A stretch of 64,000 nt of DNA, from contig NZ_FO082820.1 in the NCBI RefSeq assembly GCF_000967425.1, forward strand, positions 4,023,501 to 4,087,500, written 5' to 3'. The stretch comes from Pseudorhizobium banfieldiae (GTDB lineage: Bacteria; Pseudomonadota; Alphaproteobacteria; Rhizobiales; Rhizobiaceae). The translations under genes and the position numbers were made by a program. Below, piece after piece: positions 37,599-46,560 of this stretch (position 1 is its first letter; each line of letters opens with the position of its first letter). The notes under the pieces are model-generated. The model was not told where the DNA came from, made no database searches, and saw only the letters and a list, made by a program, of their open reading frames with translations.

Positions 37599-38800
37599 TG
37601 CTGATCCTCCAGATCGGCTGGGACCAGACCAATTTCCGAAAGAATAGTCTCGGTGTGCTCGCCGACCGCGGGAGCAGGATGTCGGAAAACCCCTGGGGTC
37701 GAAGAGAGGCGGGGGAAGATATTGTGTTGAGGGATGCTGCCTAGATCTGCATCCTCAACTTCGACCAGAACCTCGCGCTCGGCAAAATGCTGGTCCCTAC
37801 TAATATCGGCGATATCGTAGACAGGCCCAGCAGTTGCACCGGCGGCTCGCATCCCTGCCAAAGCCTCGTCACGGGTGCGGCCTGCAAACCATTCGCCGAG
37901 TGCCGCGTCCACTAAGTCACGGTGCTTCACTCGCTCAACATTGGTTGAAAAACGGGGATCCTCCTTCATCTCCGGACGACCAATGATCTCGAAGATCCGC
38001 ATCGCGATCACCTGCGTGGAGCCAGATAGGGCCACATACTTGCCATCACTACAACGGTAGACGTTTCGGGGAGCCACGGTATTGGAGGCAGATCCCGACC
38101 TCTCCTTGATCTTGCCGGTTATCCGGTAGATCGATGCTTCCGGGCCAAGTGAAGCAAATATTGGCTCCAGTAGCGATAGGTCGATCACCTGGCCGGCAGC
38201 CTCTCCCCTTTCCCGGGCGAAGAGAGCCATCATCACTGCATTGGCGCCGGTAAGTCCTGAAATCATGTCAGCGAGGGCAAGCGGTGGAAGAACCGGTTCA
38301 CGATCTGGAAATCCGGTTCTCGAGGCAAAGCCGCTCATGGCCTCCACCAGCGTTCCAAATCCCGGGAACCGCGCATAGGGGCCCGTTTGGCCAAAGCCGG
38401 AAATGCGCACAATGATCAAATTCGGGTTAAGTGCTAGTAGCGTGTCTGGTGAAAGACCCATTTCCTCCAGTGTGCCTGGACGGAAATTCTCAACAAAGAC
38501 GTCTGCCGTTCCGAGCAGCTTCTTTAGCGCAGAAAGCGCCTTCGGCTGGCGTAGGTTCAGCGCGATCGAGCGCTTGTTACGACCGTAGGTCTTCCAGTGT
38601 AACGAATGGCCATCGTCGCGCCATTCCCTTAGCGCGTCGCCATTTGGCGGTTCGACCTTAATAACGTCGGCACCGAAATCTCCGAGTTGCAGAGACAGCA
38701 TGTTGCCCGCAACAACACGGCTGAGATCAACCACACGAACACCGTGAAGCGGGCCTTTGCGACCCGGGTCGAAATCTACTGGCTTGAACTTCTGACTCAT
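37595..38800 (-). CDS. Family III CoA-transferase (CaiB/BaiF type)
   Basis: The protein of about 401 residues has the family signatures GVRVVDLSRVVAGNMLSLQL, GADVIKVEPPNGD, RNKRSIALNLRQPKAL, ADVFVENFRPGTLEEMGL and ISGFGQTGPYA. It would move CoA onto a carboxylic acid, supplying the thioester for the adjacent lyase. The start MSQKFKPVDFDPG is chosen because the longer frame runs into the ABC ATPase gene. Confidence 0.92.
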   Translation of the reverse strand: MSQKFKPVDFDPGRKGPLHGVRVVDLSRVVAGNMLSLQLGDFGADVIKVEPPNGDALREWRDDGHSLHWKTYGRNKRSIALNLRQPKALSALKKLLGTADVFVENFRPGTLEEMGLSPDTLLALNPNLIIVRISGFGQTGPYARFPGFGTLVEAMSGFASRTGFPDREPVLPPLALADMISGLTGANAVMMALFARERGEAAGQVIDLSLLEPIFASLGPEASIYRITGKIKERSGSASNTVAPRNVYRCSDGKYVALSGSTQVIAMRIFEIIGRPEMKEDPRFSTNVERVKHRDLVDAALGEWFAGRTRDEALAGMRAAGATAGPVYDIADISRDQHFAEREVLVEVEDADLGSIPQHNIFPRLSSTPGVFRHPAPAVGEHTETILSEIGLVPADLEDQQ

Positions 38801-38808
38801 TGAAAACC

Positions 38809-39885
38809 TCAGCTTGCGCTTGCCTGCTCGGGAAAGACCGCGCTGTGCTCCTGCGGAATGCGGACCAGAACCTCCTTTTGGAGAAGTTCCGACGGCGTCT
38901 GGATCCTGAAGGCGAGCGGTCCCGACCGAACGGCGTATTGCCAAACAGAACCAAGATAGGTTCGCTGCTCGATTGATACTCTCAGGGTGTTCGGCCCCTC
39001 CTGATCGGTTAGCTCGATCTTCTCCGGCCGCACAGCGACCACGACTGCGCCATCGGCTCCGGCCGGACCTGACTGAGTTGTGACCTCGCGTCCATCGGCA
39101 AGGCGAACCCGAGCGTGATCCGTTCCCACCTCGATCAATGTGCCATGGAGGAAATTGGAGGATCCAATGAAGTCAGCGACAAAGCTGTCGGCTGGATGGT
39201 CATAAATCTCCCGGGGGGTGCCTAGCTGACGCATCCGCCCCATGCTCATCACTGCGATCCGGTCGGACACGGCCAGGGCTTCGGCCTGATCATGGGTGAC
39301 ATAGATCGTCGTTACGCTCAGACGTTCCTGCAGTTCACGCAACCAGACACGTGCACGCTCGCGCAGTTTGGCATCAAGGTTCGACAGCGGCTCATCGAGA
39401 AGTAGAAGTGGCGGCCGATAGACAAGTGCGCGTGCCAACGCCACCCGTTGCTGCTGTCCGCCCGACAGTTCGAACGGATAGCGGTCCGCGTAGGGCAGCA
39501 TTTCCACCAGACCGAGCGCATCCTTGATTCGTTCGTCGCGCTCGGCACGGCCGATCTTCCTCAGGATCAGCGGGAAAGCGAGATTTTCGGCAACGGTTTT
39601 GTGTGGCCAAAGGGCATAGGATTGAAAGACGAGACCAATATTGCGTTTTTCGGGCGGCACGGTATGGGCCGCGTCGCCATCAAAGAGAACCCGATCGCCA
39701 ATACGAATCGTGCCAGAGGTGGCGTGATTGAGACCGGCAACTGCGAAAAGCGAGGTCGACTTGCCGCAGCCCGAAGGTCCGAGCAATGTCAGGAATTCGC
39801 CCGATGCTACATGGATGTTGAGGTTGTCGACGGCCGTGACGGCGCCGTATTTGATCGTCAGATTCTCTAGAATAAGATCAGCCAT
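38809..39885 (-). CDS. ABC importer ATPase, iron/putrescine/phosphonate type
   Basis: The 358-residue ATPase has Walker A LLGPSGCGKSTS, signature LSGGQQQRVALARAL, Walker B LLLLDEPLSNLDAKL and H-loop TIYVTHDQAEAL. A TOBE-type C-terminal regulatory domain follows (about 280-350). It overlaps the permease gene by 8 nt and energises the importer. Confidence 0.93.
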   Translation of the reverse strand: MADLILENLTIKYGAVTAVDNLNIHVASGEFLTLLGPSGCGKSTSLFAVAGLNHATSGTIRIGDRVLFDGDAAHTVPPEKRNIGLVFQSYALWPHKTVAENLAFPLILRKIGRAERDERIKDALGLVEMLPYADRYPFELSGGQQQRVALARALVYRPPLLLLDEPLSNLDAKLRERARVWLRELQERLSVTTIYVTHDQAEALAVSDRIAVMSMGRMRQLGTPREIYDHPADSFVADFIGSSNFLHGTLIEVGTDHARVRLADGREVTTQSGPAGADGAVVVAVRPEKIELTDQEGPNTLRVSIEQRTYLGSVWQYAVRSGPLAFRIQTPSELLQKEVLVRIPQEHSAVFPEQASAS

Positions 39886-41596
39886 AGATTTTGGCTCCCA
39901 TGACGCGGCGCGCCAGGATGACGAACGCGGCGGTGATTATCACTTGGATGGTAGCGAGCGCGGAGACCGGGCCATTGTCGCCTTGGGCGACGAGCTGCAG
40001 CATCGTCGTGCCGATGATCTCGGAGCCCGGCTGGTAGAGGAAGGCTGCGGTCACATACTCTTTGAAGAAGTGGATGAAGAGCAGCGCATAGCAGCTGAAA
40101 AGCGCAGGCTTGAGGATCGGGACTATGATCCGGGTCACCGTCGTCCACCAATCCGCACCAGAGATACGCGCGCCGCGGTCAAGTTCCTCGCCGACCTGCG
40201 CGAGTGCGGGTGCAATTGCGCCGAAGCCGACCGGGATGTAGCGGATCATGAATGCGAGGATAAGAACGGCAACCGTGCCGCGGATGAGATCTGCCCCGGG
40301 AAGCCAGATGACTGCATAAAAGAAGCCAAGACCGGCGATGATACCAGGCAGTGCCCTCGGAAACAGTGCGACGTACTCCAATGCCCGACTGTAGCGGAAG
40401 TCGGAGCGACGTGACACGAGCGCGATCACCAGAATAAGACAGGTGCCTATTGCTGCGCCCACGGTGGCGACAACAACCGAATTGATGATCGAGCGTACAT
40501 AGGAAGCGGATGACAGAACGAGCTCGAAATTTGCTGCCGTGAGAACCTTCCAGAAGGGAATGAGCGGCGTGAGGAAACTTACGGCCGAACGCAGAAAGAT
40601 TCCGCCAAAGATCGAGATGATGGTCAGAAAAACAAAGGAAAAGACGAACAGGAAGGCGGGCCAGCGCCAGGCGCCAAGTTCAAGGGTGGATGGCCGACTG
40701 GCCTTGCCGCGAACCGAAACGAAGCGGCCTGATGATTTCATCAAGTAGCCCTGCAACCAGACAAGGAATGCGACCAGCATAAGCAGGATGACGGCAGCGG
40801 CGCCAACCAGACCATATTCTGGGCGCACGGCGGCATTTATCCCGGCATCATATAGAAAAGTGGTGACGGTCTGGATACCGGAAGGTCCACCGAACAGAAG
40901 CGGTATCGCAAGCATCTCGATGCCAACAACAAAGTTCAAGACGGCGGAATAGATAATCGCGGGGCGGATCATCGGGATGGTCACCGAAAGCAGCGCGCGG
41001 AAGGGCCCCGCTCCGGTCGAGCGCGCGGCATCTTCAAGCAGGGGGTCAGCCTTGGTGACGGCCGCAAGGCACATTAGATAGGTAAGCGGCGCCTGGCTTA
41101 GCCCTGCGACAATGCCCATACCGCTAACGGTGTAGAGGTTCCAAGGTGCGCCTCCCAAGTAAGTCTTGGCGGCAAGGGTGACGAAGCCGGATGGGCCGTA
41201 CATGGTGAACCAGCCGAAGGCGATCACCAGGTTCGACACGAACAGCGGCCAGATGAAGATTTCTCCGAGCCATTGCCGGCCGGGTAGATTGGTGCGCCCT
41301 ACCAGGACCGCCATGATCACACCGAACACCTGGGCGACCACCATCGTCAACCCGCCAAAGTAAAGCGTGTTGAAGAAGATGCCGATCATCCCCGGCTCGC
41401 TGAACAAACGAGCGAAATTACCTACGGTGAGGGCTGCGCTGTCGTCGTAGAGCGGTTTGTCCAGGAAGGCTTGGAAGAGGATCGGTGCGATGGGACCGAT
41501 GACGAGCACTGTCGTCAGTGCGGCAACGCCCCAGTAGATCGCACGCGATCGGTCTATCCCCAATCCGGTGGAACCGGTGTGGCTGATATCCGTCAT
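39878..41596 (-). CDS. ABC importer permease with two fused membrane domains
   Basis: The protein of about 572 residues has twelve or so helices and two BPD_transp_1 domains, with EAA-type loops EDAARSTGAGPFRALLSVTI and ELDRGARISGADWWTTVTRI. This fused layout is typical of FbpB / PhnU-V-type importers. The start MTDISHTGSTG is preferred because it follows a purine-rich site; the frame runs open to 41,692 over the binding-protein gene. Confidence 0.92.
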   Translation of the reverse strand: MTDISHTGSTGLGIDRSRAIYWGVAALTTVLVIGPIAPILFQAFLDKPLYDDSAALTVGNFARLFSEPGMIGIFFNTLYFGGLTMVVAQVFGVIMAVLVGRTNLPGRQWLGEIFIWPLFVSNLVIAFGWFTMYGPSGFVTLAAKTYLGGAPWNLYTVSGMGIVAGLSQAPLTYLMCLAAVTKADPLLEDAARSTGAGPFRALLSVTIPMIRPAIIYSAVLNFVVGIEMLAIPLLFGGPSGIQTVTTFLYDAGINAAVRPEYGLVGAAAVILLMLVAFLVWLQGYLMKSSGRFVSVRGKASRPSTLELGAWRWPAFLFVFSFVFLTIISIFGGIFLRSAVSFLTPLIPFWKVLTAANFELVLSSASYVRSIINSVVVATVGAAIGTCLILVIALVSRRSDFRYSRALEYVALFPRALPGIIAGLGFFYAVIWLPGADLIRGTVAVLILAFMIRYIPVGFGAIAPALAQVGEELDRGARISGADWWTTVTRIIVPILKPALFSCYALLFIHFFKEYVTAAFLYQPGSEIIGTTMLQLVAQGDNGPVSALATIQVIITAAFVILARRVMGAKIYG

Positions 41597-41654
41597 CGAT
41601 TTTTTCCTGTTGAGTTGAGAGGGAGGGTCGCGAAGCGCCCCTCCCGTCACGATG

Positions 41655-42752
41655 TCAGCGGCCAGCGATGGCTTCGTTCCACTTATCGACAAAAGACTGA
41701 GCTTCGGTGATAAGGCGCTCGTCGAACCCAGCGATCACCATGTTATCCTCACCGATTTGCTCGCTGATCTTCTGGAAGGTGTAGCGCACCTGATCCTCGG
41801 CAACGTCTTCACGGTAGGGTACAAGCCCGCCCTTGCCGACTTGGGTCTGGCCCTCTTGGCTAAGCGCATAGTCAACGAAGAGCTTCGCCGAATTTGGGTT
41901 GGCTGCGCCCTTAGGAATCCCCATCCCACGCATCATCATGATGGTGCCATCATCGGGAAAGGCAAATCCGAGAATCTCGCCGCCGGGCTGTTCCAAACGC
42001 GGGAAGATGGTGATGCCTGAAACAGCGATCCCCATCACATATTCGCCCGTGGCGATCTTCTCGTTCATCGGTCCGCCTGAGGTTTCTCCGCGGATCATGG
42101 GGCCGATCTTGCGTAGTCCGTCCCAGGCAGCGTCACCCTTCTTGTCCATATAGCTCCACCAGGCGGCGAGGCCAAAACTGTTTCGCGCCGCATCATAGGT
42201 GGTGATCTTGCCTTCGAAGGCAGAAGGGTCCGCCGTGGCGGCTTCCACCAATGAAGCAAAACCTGTTGGACGCTGCTCTTCAGTCAAAAGCGCTGCATTA
42301 TAAGTGATCACCAAGGGGTCGGTGGAGAGTACATTGACGCCGGGGTATGGTTGCGCGAACTCTGGCAGATGCTGCGCTTCCGGGCTCTTGTAGTCTTCCA
42401 TCGAGCCATCCTGGCCATAAGCCGCCCAACGGTCATTTGCACCGGAAACGAGGAGATCGGCTGTTCTGGCACTAGATCCCTTTTCCGCCTCCCAGCGCGA
42501 ATGCACGGTACCCGAGCCAAGGTCGACCGTTTCTACCTTGATCCAAGGGTATTTTGCGTTGAAGCCTTCGATCAGCGGCTGCCAGTTGTTGTCGGCCATG
42601 TTCGAATAGATCATCAGCCCCGACTCGGATCGTGACCCCTCTATGATCTGGGAATAATCGGTCGGATAGTAGGACGGCACCTCCTGAGCCTGCGCGAAAC
42701 CGGCGATGCCGGCCAGTAGCCCCGTTACCGTAGTGAGTGCTTTCAACTGCAT
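41655..42752 (-). CDS. ABC importer periplasmic binding protein
   Basis: The 365-residue precursor has a signal peptide (MQLKALTTVTGLLAGIAGFA, cut after AQA). The SBP_bac_6/8 fold of iron- or phosphonate-type binders is seen in GLMIYSNMADNNWQPLIEGF, DLLVSGANDRWAAY and VLSTDPLVITYNAALL. In context it more likely binds an organic acid than iron. It is the first transport gene after the regulator. Confidence 0.92.
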   Translation of the reverse strand: MQLKALTTVTGLLAGIAGFAQAQEVPSYYPTDYSQIIEGSRSESGLMIYSNMADNNWQPLIEGFNAKYPWIKVETVDLGSGTVHSRWEAEKGSSARTADLLVSGANDRWAAYGQDGSMEDYKSPEAQHLPEFAQPYPGVNVLSTDPLVITYNAALLTEEQRPTGFASLVEAATADPSAFEGKITTYDAARNSFGLAAWWSYMDKKGDAAWDGLRKIGPMIRGETSGGPMNEKIATGEYVMGIAVSGITIFPRLEQPGGEILGFAFPDDGTIMMMRGMGIPKGAANPNSAKLFVDYALSQEGQTQVGKGGLVPYREDVAEDQVRYTFQKISEQIGEDNMVIAGFDERLITEAQSFVDKWNEAIAGR

Positions 42753-42756
42753 TTAA

Positions 42757-43509
42757 TTACCTCCCTTGGGTTCTGTGATGATGGCGTCGAGACAGCTCCT
42801 CGCTGATCGCGACGGCGGTTTCCCGAACCACCTTGCAAATGTGGTCCGAATGGCTGACGAAACGGCTTTGGGGGCCGGCGATATTGATCGCGGCAACAGC
42901 CTTTCCGGGTTCGCTGTAGATAGCTGCGGCAGCACCTGCAGCACCTTCCACCACGCCCTTGGCGTTGAGGAAGAAGCCTTGTGCCTTGGCTTGGCTGAGA
43001 GCAACGTCCAGCGTCTCGCGCTCTGGCTTCGTCAATAAGGTTGAGGTGAGACAAGCGTCTCGTTCGGCGTCACTCATCGCCGCAAGGAGCACCACCCCGC
43101 TCGCCACCTGATGAGCTGGCCGCGTCTGGCCGATGTCCCGATCATAGAGGATTTCGCGCTTAGGCAAGACTTTGTTCAGATAGCGGATCGTGTGGTCTTC
43201 AAGCACAGCGATGAAGCCACTTTCTCCGGTCGCTTCCACGGCTCTTGCAAGATAGGGCGAGGCCAATGTGATCAGGGCGCCGTAGTTGCGGCCATCGTTG
43301 GAAATTTCACCCGGAAGCCGCAAGAGCCGGTAGTGACCGTTCGCCTGTCGCTCGATGTAGCCACGCTCCGAGAGCGACTGAAGCATGAGAAGCGCGCTCG
43401 ACTTCGGCATACTCAATGAGGCGGCTATCTCCTTCAGGCCGGCTCCGTGGGGTGAAGCAGCAAACCACTCAAGCATGTCTAGCACGCGTTCAACACCGCG
43501 ACCGCTCAT
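42757..43509 (-). CDS. IclR-family transcriptional regulator
   Basis: The 250-residue regulator has an N-terminal winged helix (VERVLDMLEWFAASPHGAGL, KEIAASLSMPKSSALLMLQS). The IclR effector domain follows, with GRNYGALITLASPYLARAVE, DIGQTRPAHQVASGVVLLAA and VVEGAAGAAAAIYS. It is the promoter-proximal gene of the leftward operon and ends 5 nt before the binding-protein gene. It probably controls the whole operon. Confidence 0.92.
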   Translation of the reverse strand: MSGRGVERVLDMLEWFAASPHGAGLKEIAASLSMPKSSALLMLQSLSERGYIERQANGHYRLLRLPGEISNDGRNYGALITLASPYLARAVEATGESGFIAVLEDHTIRYLNKVLPKREILYDRDIGQTRPAHQVASGVVLLAAMSDAERDACLTSTLLTKPERETLDVALSQAKAQGFFLNAKGVVEGAAGAAAAIYSEPGKAVAAINIAGPQSRFVSHSDHICKVVRETAVAISEELSRRHHHRTQGR

Positions 43510-43522
43510 CTAGTCTCCCAAT

Positions 43523-43538
43523 GTTCAATATAGTGAAC
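43523..43538. promoter_or_regulatory. Palindromic IclR operator candidate
   Basis: GTTCA-ATATAG-TGAAC forms a perfect 5-bp-arm inverted repeat 14 nt upstream of the iclR start. IclR-family operators are short AT-centred palindromes, so this probably mediates autoregulation. Confidence 0.5.
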
Positions 43539-43854
43539 GTATTTATGATAATGAATATGAAGCGCTAGTCAAGCCACGACGGCGCAGCTCAGCGAGGGGT
43601 TCGAAGTGGCCGCTGGGGCAAGTCAAAGAGCGAGTGGCAGACTAAGAAACAGGTTGCAGCCATGAGAACCCTGCGTGTGCCTGCTCAGGTGGTCATCTAC
43701 TGCCTGAGGAGGGTGTCCGGCCAAACGTGACAGGTATAATCGCTACGACCCAGTCTGAACGTAAGCACGCTATGCGGACGTGGAAAGCCACATACCGTAA
43801 CTAAACACGTTTCAAAGTCATTTTGAAAGTATTTCTCCAATAAAAAAAGTTTTA
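43539..43854. other. No gene recognised
   Basis: This 316-nt stretch between the IclR control region and the integrase control region has only short, poorly supported frames on either strand. Confidence 0.5.
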
Positions 43855-43907
43855 CAATACGTATTGCAATGTTATCTCTCTTCATATATATGATTGTCAT
43901 CGACAAT
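43855..43907 (+). promoter_or_regulatory. Two palindromes upstream of the integrase gene
   Basis: CAATACGTATTG (43,855-43,866) is a perfect 12-bp palindrome, and ATTGTC-ATC-GACAAT (43,893-43,907) has perfect 6-bp arms. Both lie in the AT-rich leader before a CGGAGGT ribosome site. They may bind a regulator of the integrase gene or a recombination accessory factor. Confidence 0.45.
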
Positions 43908-43922
43908 TAGTACGGAGGTCTG

Positions 43923-45227
43923 ATGAAACTAAGGAATTTAATGAGACGTGGCGAAATATACTACTTCCGGAGGGTCGTCCCATCATCGCATCGGAGCCTC
44001 CTGGGGAAGCGAGAAATCCTTATATCGCTTAGGACGCGTGCTGTTGGTGAGGCGCTGATCCTATCGGCGCCCTTGATCGATAAGTATGACCGCCTTTTCC
44101 GGGGCGACGCGTCGTCTGAACTTGCTATCGAGGCGCAAGATCGCGTCCACATCGCAAGTCGCAGAATCGGGATCAAATACAAGCCCCTTGATGTAAGACG
44201 GGATGCGCCGCTGGAGGATAATCTGGCGGAAATAGCCCCACGAGTTGCGGCGTTCGCAGGCTTCCAGAAGCTTCCGCTGGCGGAGCTCCAGGCTATCGCC
44301 GGAGACATCCCGTTTAGGCTTCCGTTCTCGCAGGCTCTTGAACGTTATCAGGAGCTTTCACGGGACAAGTGGCTGAACCTTTCGCAGCGTGAGCGTGATA
44401 AGAAGTGGCGGCCATTCGAAGCGGCGGTCAGTCACTTTCTGCGATTTTACCCAAACGCAGATGCTCTCTCGATCGGCCGGAAGGACGCCTATCGGTACAG
44501 GCATCATCTTATCGATGAAATCGTAGCTGGCTCCATCAAAGCCGACACCGCCAATAAGAAATTGATGCGGCTTAGGATGATCCTGGAAAAGGTATTCGAG
44601 GTCGATTATCCCGAGAACCAGAACCCGTTTCGAGGGGTGAGGATCAAGGATGATGCTGGTAAGCGAGCACGGCCACCCTTTTCCGAAGTCGAGATCGATG
44701 CGATTCAGAAGCTGCTGAGAACCTCGTCCGCCAACGATCAACTCAAAGCGATCATCAAGATAGGCATGTTCACAGGTGCGACCTGTAAGGAAATATGCCT
44801 GCTTGAAGAAGCTGACATTGTTCTTGATGGCGACATCCCTCACATCAAGATCCAACCTAATGATCAACGACATAAGGTGAAGTCTGGAGGCGCTCGGCAC
44901 CGGGAAATCCCGCTGGTCGGTGAGGCGCTGGAGGCGATGCGACAGTTCCCCGCCGGATTCCCACGCTATCGCCGAGACAACGGCGGTGAAGTGGTCTCTG
45001 CCGCTGCAAACAAGTTGATGGCGGTAGTGACGGATAAGACATTCTACAGCTTCCGCCATAGGATTGCTGACCTGCTTCGCAACTCAGGAGCACAGGACAG
45101 TATGAAGGATGCCATCATGGGGCACACCACCAGAGGAATGGGGATGCACTATGGGGCGGGCTTCACGCTAGAGAAGAAGCGTGAGGCACTGGAGACTGCA
45201 TTTCGAAACATCGAAAGCGGGCTCTAA
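43923..45227 (+). CDS. Tyrosine recombinase/integrase with altered active site
   Basis: The 434-residue protein has an N-terminal DUF6538-like domain (MKLRNLMRRGEIYYFRRVVP, lGKREILISLRT), a core-binding SAM-like region (about 130-230) and a phage integrase catalytic domain (255-415). Visible catalytic residues are Arg378 in YSFRHR, His401 in MGHTT and Tyr410 in MGMHYGAGF. The first Arg of the usual TG-x-R box is Thr287 here (TGATCKEIC), and the usual H-x-x-R His is Tyr375. A strong CGGAGGT site sets the start. Activity is therefore uncertain, but the gene is full length. Confidence 0.85.
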   Translation: MKLRNLMRRGEIYYFRRVVPSSHRSLLGKREILISLRTRAVGEALILSAPLIDKYDRLFRGDASSELAIEAQDRVHIASRRIGIKYKPLDVRRDAPLEDNLAEIAPRVAAFAGFQKLPLAELQAIAGDIPFRLPFSQALERYQELSRDKWLNLSQRERDKKWRPFEAAVSHFLRFYPNADALSIGRKDAYRYRHHLIDEIVAGSIKADTANKKLMRLRMILEKVFEVDYPENQNPFRGVRIKDDAGKRARPPFSEVEIDAIQKLLRTSSANDQLKAIIKIGMFTGATCKEICLLEEADIVLDGDIPHIKIQPNDQRHKVKSGGARHREIPLVGEALEAMRQFPAGFPRYRRDNGGEVVSAAANKLMAVVTDKTFYSFRHRIADLLRNSGAQDSMKDAIMGHTTRGMGMHYGAGFTLEKKREALETAFRNIESGL

Positions 45228-45330
45228 TTTCACAAAAGGACATGAATTAACAAGCATGATTTGACGCGCGGCGCCGTCCTACGCCAATTTTACATAATGA
45301 TATCAGTCATGTTGCCGATGAGGTAACATC

Positions 45331-45510
45331 ATGAAATCATATACTACATTAGACGAATTGGTCTTTGATCAGGAAGAACAACATCGCTTCTTCAGCGAGT
45401 TGGACAGACTGATCAATGAACTGAAAGGCGCTGGCTGTACTCAATCGGCGCTAAGTTACGCGTATGTCCGCAGTCAACTTCGGACAGAGCTGGATGCGTT
45501 GACTGGGTAA
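45331..45510 (+). CDS. Small protein of 59 residues, unknown function
   Basis: The frame starts at ATG after a GATGAGGTAA ribosome-site-like sequence and encodes MKSYTTLDELVFDQEEQHRF, then a helical FFSELDRLINELKGAG, ending SQLRTELDALTG. It is acidic, with helical periodicity. It lies downstream of the integrase and may be an accessory (excisionase-like or regulatory) product, but no helix-turn-helix is clear. Confidence 0.55.
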   Translation: MKSYTTLDELVFDQEEQHRFFSELDRLINELKGAGCTQSALSYAYVRSQLRTELDALTG

Positions 45511-45535
45511 CCAGCACTGGTGACCCGCGAACAGC

Positions 45536-45647
45536 ATATTTTACTAAATATCCAGAAGCACATGAGCCGGCGGCATCACCGCCACCCTCCCCGCGTCCAT
45601 CTATACGAGGGAGTGGCACCGAGATGTCTCGGGGCTCGCTTCAGCCC
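45536..45647. repeat. Cluster of three hairpins upstream of the Rep-like gene
   Basis: Perfect inverted repeats are ATATTT-TACT-AAATAT (45,536-45,551), CCGAGA-TG-TCTCGG (45,619-45,632) and GGGCT-CGCTTC-AGCCC (45,632-45,647). Three stems within 112 nt, followed by AT-rich DNA and a gene with a Rep-like motif, resemble a single-stranded replication origin or packaging signal. This is an inference from layout. Confidence 0.45.
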
Positions 45648-45729
45648 AGCCTCGTGGCGGGGCTATGGAGAAATATACCCTAAAATATAGAAATAACTAA
45701 TTTGATCAAAATAGAAAGAATTTAAGGCT

Positions 45730-46482
45730 ATGAATAACATATATGAATACAACTTCAATTACTTGGTAAATCTAGAAAAAAAAGCTATAGTCACTCATGT
45801 GAAAGAATGGATAAAACAAAATTCCTTCGTACAAGACGAAAAAACTAATGCTACATACCCCGACATCCTGGCTCAAGTCTATTGTATAACCCTAAACTCC
45901 ACGTTCCGAGGTGTCCATGGGCGAGCGAAGATCAAGGAAGCTCATAGAAACATCACACGATTCCGTACGATCCTGACGAAAAGACTTGAGATATCGAGAC
46001 GGCCACAAGCCCGATCTAAGCATCCGAAGCTGTATCTTTTTCCTGATGCGATTTACAGCAAGTGCGGCCGTTTGGTGGACCAGGACAGATTCCAAGAAGA
46101 CCCTCATCATCACGGAATCATTCTTATTCCAGGAGCTTATGTCAAAGCGTTTGAGGAGCTGATTAGAATGTACAAATGGGACACCAAGGAGCCAGAGGTT
46201 CCGAGTTCGCTCAACTTCCTGTCTTCGATTTATGTTGAGAAGCGCTCGAGCGCGGGGCTGGAAAAGTGGTTGACTTACTCGATGAAGTTCCAGGTCCAGG
46301 CGTCGAAGATGGGTTACTATGACGTCGACCCTTACATTTATCCAGACCCATTCCATAACAACAAAAAACCACAGCGGCGGATTAAATCAGCGGGAAAAAT
46401 GTCGGAACGACCCGTCTCAAGAAGAGCGTCAAAGACAAGAAATTCCTCGAAAATGGGTTCAATGAAAAACGCATTTATTTAA
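45730..46482 (+). CDS. Hypothetical protein with weak HUH/Rep-like pattern
   Basis: The 250-residue product is AT-rich compared with its neighbours, a sign of recent transfer. It has an EDPHHHGIILIPGAYVKAFE segment (about residues 123-142) reminiscent of the His-x-His strand of HUH replication proteins. A downstream TYSMKFQVQASKMGYYDVDP has a Tyr-x2-x-Lys pattern like Rep catalytic helices. The tail is Lys/Arg/Ser rich. I cannot place it in a family; a replication initiator of an inovirus-like or plasmid element is one possibility. Confidence 0.6.
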   Translation: MNNIYEYNFNYLVNLEKKAIVTHVKEWIKQNSFVQDEKTNATYPDILAQVYCITLNSTFRGVHGRAKIKEAHRNITRFRTILTKRLEISRRPQARSKHPKLYLFPDAIYSKCGRLVDQDRFQEDPHHHGIILIPGAYVKAFEELIRMYKWDTKEPEVPSSLNFLSSIYVEKRSSAGLEKWLTYSMKFQVQASKMGYYDVDPYIYPDPFHNNKKPQRRIKSAGKMSERPVSRRASKTRNSSKMGSMKNAFI

Positions 46483-46514
46483 ACCGAACGCGTGTTCAAG
46501 TACTATCAATTCAT

Positions 46515-46539
46515 GGGCGCTTTTGGCGCCCGTTTTGTT
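46515..46539 (+). terminator. Intrinsic terminator after the Rep-like gene
   Basis: Stem GGGCGC / GCGCCC with a TTTTG loop is followed by GTTTTGTTC. It lies 33 nt past the stop codon and directly upstream of the TTG start of the next gene, showing that the next gene does not begin further left. Confidence 0.7.
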
Positions 46540-46560
46540 CAATCTACAGTGAGGTGCATT

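Noticed and set aside
46492..46560. GTG start for the PcfJ-like gene
   Set aside because: The added 23 codons run through an intrinsic terminator and lack a ribosome site.
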